The notes under the pieces: model-generated | Told to the model about the DNA's origin: nothing | What the model saw: only the letters and a program-made list of their open reading frames with translations | Database searches by the model: none | Position numbers and translations under genes: made by a program | DNA from: Arthrobacter sp. zg-Y769 | Lineage (GTDB): Bacteria > Actinomycetota > Actinomycetes > Actinomycetales > Micrococcaceae | Direction of reading: 5' to 3' | NCBI RefSeq assembly: GCF_020907405.1 | Contig: NZ_JAJJOE010000016.1 | Coordinates: forward strand, 62,001-126,000 | Length of the DNA stretch: 64,000 nt | Shown: positions 63,131 to 64,000 of the stretch, in pieces | Numbering within the stretch: position 1 is the stretch's first letter | Layout of the letters: each line of letters begins with the position of its first letter

Positions 63131-64000
63131 GTGCCGCAGACCGGCAATCCCCGCCCCCGCTCGGCGCCGCCGTCGCCGGCCTCTACGCGCTTCTGCCCTC
63201 TGAGTTCACTGCCGCCCGCAATTCCCGGGCCGCCGACGCCGCCCGGGCCGGGGACAAGGAGCTGGCCAAGCGGATCAAGGCCCTCCCGAAGCCCTCGACG
63301 GCGGCCTGGCTCGTCAATCTGCTGGCGGACCGGCGGCGCGAGGACCTCGAGCAGGTCCTGGAGCTGGGAGCGGCCCTGCGCGAAGCCCAGGAAGACCTGG
63401 ACCAGAAGCAGCTCCGGCGCCTGAGCACCGAACGCCAGCGGCTGCTGCGCGCAATCGTCCGCGAAGCCCGCAGCCTTGCCGCCGAGCTGGACCACCCCGT
63501 CAGCGAATCATTGGCAGCCGAGGCCGAGCAGACCCTCTGGGCCGCGATGACCGATCCCTCGGCGGCCGACGCGGTTGCCAGCGGACAGCTGGTCCGTTCC
63601 CTGGCGGCCAGCGGCTGGGAAGAGGTGGACCTGGACGGCGCGGTTGCCGACCCGGACTCGGTGCCCCACGGTGCCGGAGGCAGATCGGGTACCCGCCCGC
63701 TGTCCGGCCGCGGCGCTGCCGGCCAGGACAAGGACGCCGGCCAGGACACTGCGGCGGTACGACGGCGGCAGGCTGAGGCCCAGCGGGCTGTCCGGAAGGC
63801 GCAGGCCGAACTTGAGGAAGCGGCAAACGGCGAGCGCCAGGCGCAGGAGGCGCTCGACGCCGCCCAACAGCAAGTGGACGAATCCGCCGGCCGCCGGGAC
63901 GAGCTCACGGATGAAATCGACGAACTGCGGGAACGGATCCGGCAGCTCGAGCGGGAGGTCGCAGCCGTGGACCGTCGCTCCGGGAAACTGGAACGCGAAC
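63127..64000 (+). CDS. Coiled-coil protein of unknown function, cut by the window edge
   Basis: An open frame from GTG 63127 runs without stop to the end (about 291 residues seen). The first 130 residues, with FTAARNSRAADAARAGDKEL then LPKPSTAAWLVNLLADR, resemble a conserved actinobacterial protein of unknown role. A segment LVRSLAASGWEEVDLDGA follows. From residue about 210 the protein is a long charged coiled coil rich in Arg, Glu, Gln and Ala. It is coupled to DoxX by a 4-base overlap, but no functional tie is evident. Confidence 0.75.
   Translation, partial: MSAADRQSPPPLGAAVAGLYALLPSEFTAARNSRAADAARAGDKELAKRIKALPKPSTAAWLVNLLADRRREDLEQVLELGAALREAQEDLDQKQLRRLSTERQRLLRAIVREARSLAAELDHPVSESLAAEAEQTLWAAMTDPSAADAVASGQLVRSLAASGWEEVDLDGAVADPDSVPHGAGGRSGTRPLSGRGAAGQDKDAGQDTAAVRRRQAEAQRAVRKAQAELEEAANGERQAQEALDAAQQQVDESAGRRDELTDEIDELRERIRQLEREVAAVDRRSGKLERE

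Noticed and set aside
61189-63495. 768-codon open frame antisense to the GH13 and LacI genes
   Set aside because: It crosses two well-supported genes and an intergenic gap on the other strand; its translation is low-complexity and unlike any family.

Overview
The window is high-GC DNA with GTG/TTG starts, GGAGG-type ribosome binding sites and actinobacterial gene families throughout: DUF3027, DUF3263, DUF6457, DUF6507, WXG100, a DtxR/IdeR-type regulator, an actinobacterial XPB helicase pair and c-di-AMP riboswitches on cell-wall hydrolases. The gene content fits a free-living Micrococcaceae bacterium, most like Arthrobacter in the broad sense. It reads as chromosome, not plasmid or phage. I see no rRNA, CRISPR array or insertion sequence, and one tRNA (Arg, CCT).

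Layout. 1-370: tail of a BCCT transporter. 494-3327: secretion cassette 1 (small DUF6507 partner, large DUF1023 alpha/beta hydrolase, lipoprotein). 3.5-6.6 kb: secreted S15/CocE-type hydrolase and a sugar porter, convergent around a strong hairpin. 6.6-11.4 kb: sucCD and pcrA. 11.5-15.6 kb: inositol-monophosphatase family enzyme, a membrane protein, and an MMPL exporter divergent from its likely MarR regulator. 15.66-19.6 kb: tRNA-Arg, ABC exporter, histidine kinase with a degenerate receiver. 19.6-23.4 kb: molybdenum-cofactor run (HNH nuclease, mobA, DUF6457, moeA, fdhD). 23.6-26.6 kb: three peptidoglycan hydrolases in two transcription units, each led by a c-di-AMP (ydaO-type) riboswitch. 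26.6-35.6 kb: DtxR regulator, serC, MFS exporter, DUF3027/cold-shock pair, helicase-associated protein and XPB helicase. 35.66-40.1 kb: secretion cassette 2. 40.1-46.4 kb: PhoP-like two-component system, WXG100 protein, groEL under CIRCE, csp, LytR_C and DUF3263 genes. 46.4-54.5 kb: ung, siderophore-interacting protein, ThrE-type exporter, FemAB-like transferase, MFS exporter, CYTH/CHAD protein. 54.6-62.6 kb: aldo/keto reductase and a maltose/oligoglucoside uptake locus (permeases, binding protein, GH13 glucosidase, LacI regulator). 62.7 kb to the end: DoxX protein and a coiled-coil protein cut by the window edge.

The most interesting system is the pair of type VII-like effector cassettes at 0.5-3.3 kb and 35.7-40.0 kb, about 35 kb apart. 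Each begins with a small helical DUF6507 partner that overlaps a larger protein by 4 bases. The two larger proteins share an N-terminal helical domain with the motif W-x6-Y-x-A-P-E but have unrelated C-termini (alpha/beta hydrolase versus glycine-zipper membrane segment). Both cassettes are preceded by nearly the same 20-bp palindrome (one mismatch, opposite orientation). Cassette 2 ends in three related small membrane proteins separated by remnants of effector tails, the arrangement expected of a polymorphic toxin/immunity array. No type VII secretion motor is encoded here; an orphan WXG100 protein lies at 42.5 kb.

A second notable circuit is the peptidoglycan hydrolase group. Both promoters carry GTnAC-N6-GTnAC direct repeats upstream of the riboswitch, suggesting combined control by an MtrA-like regulator and by c-di-AMP.
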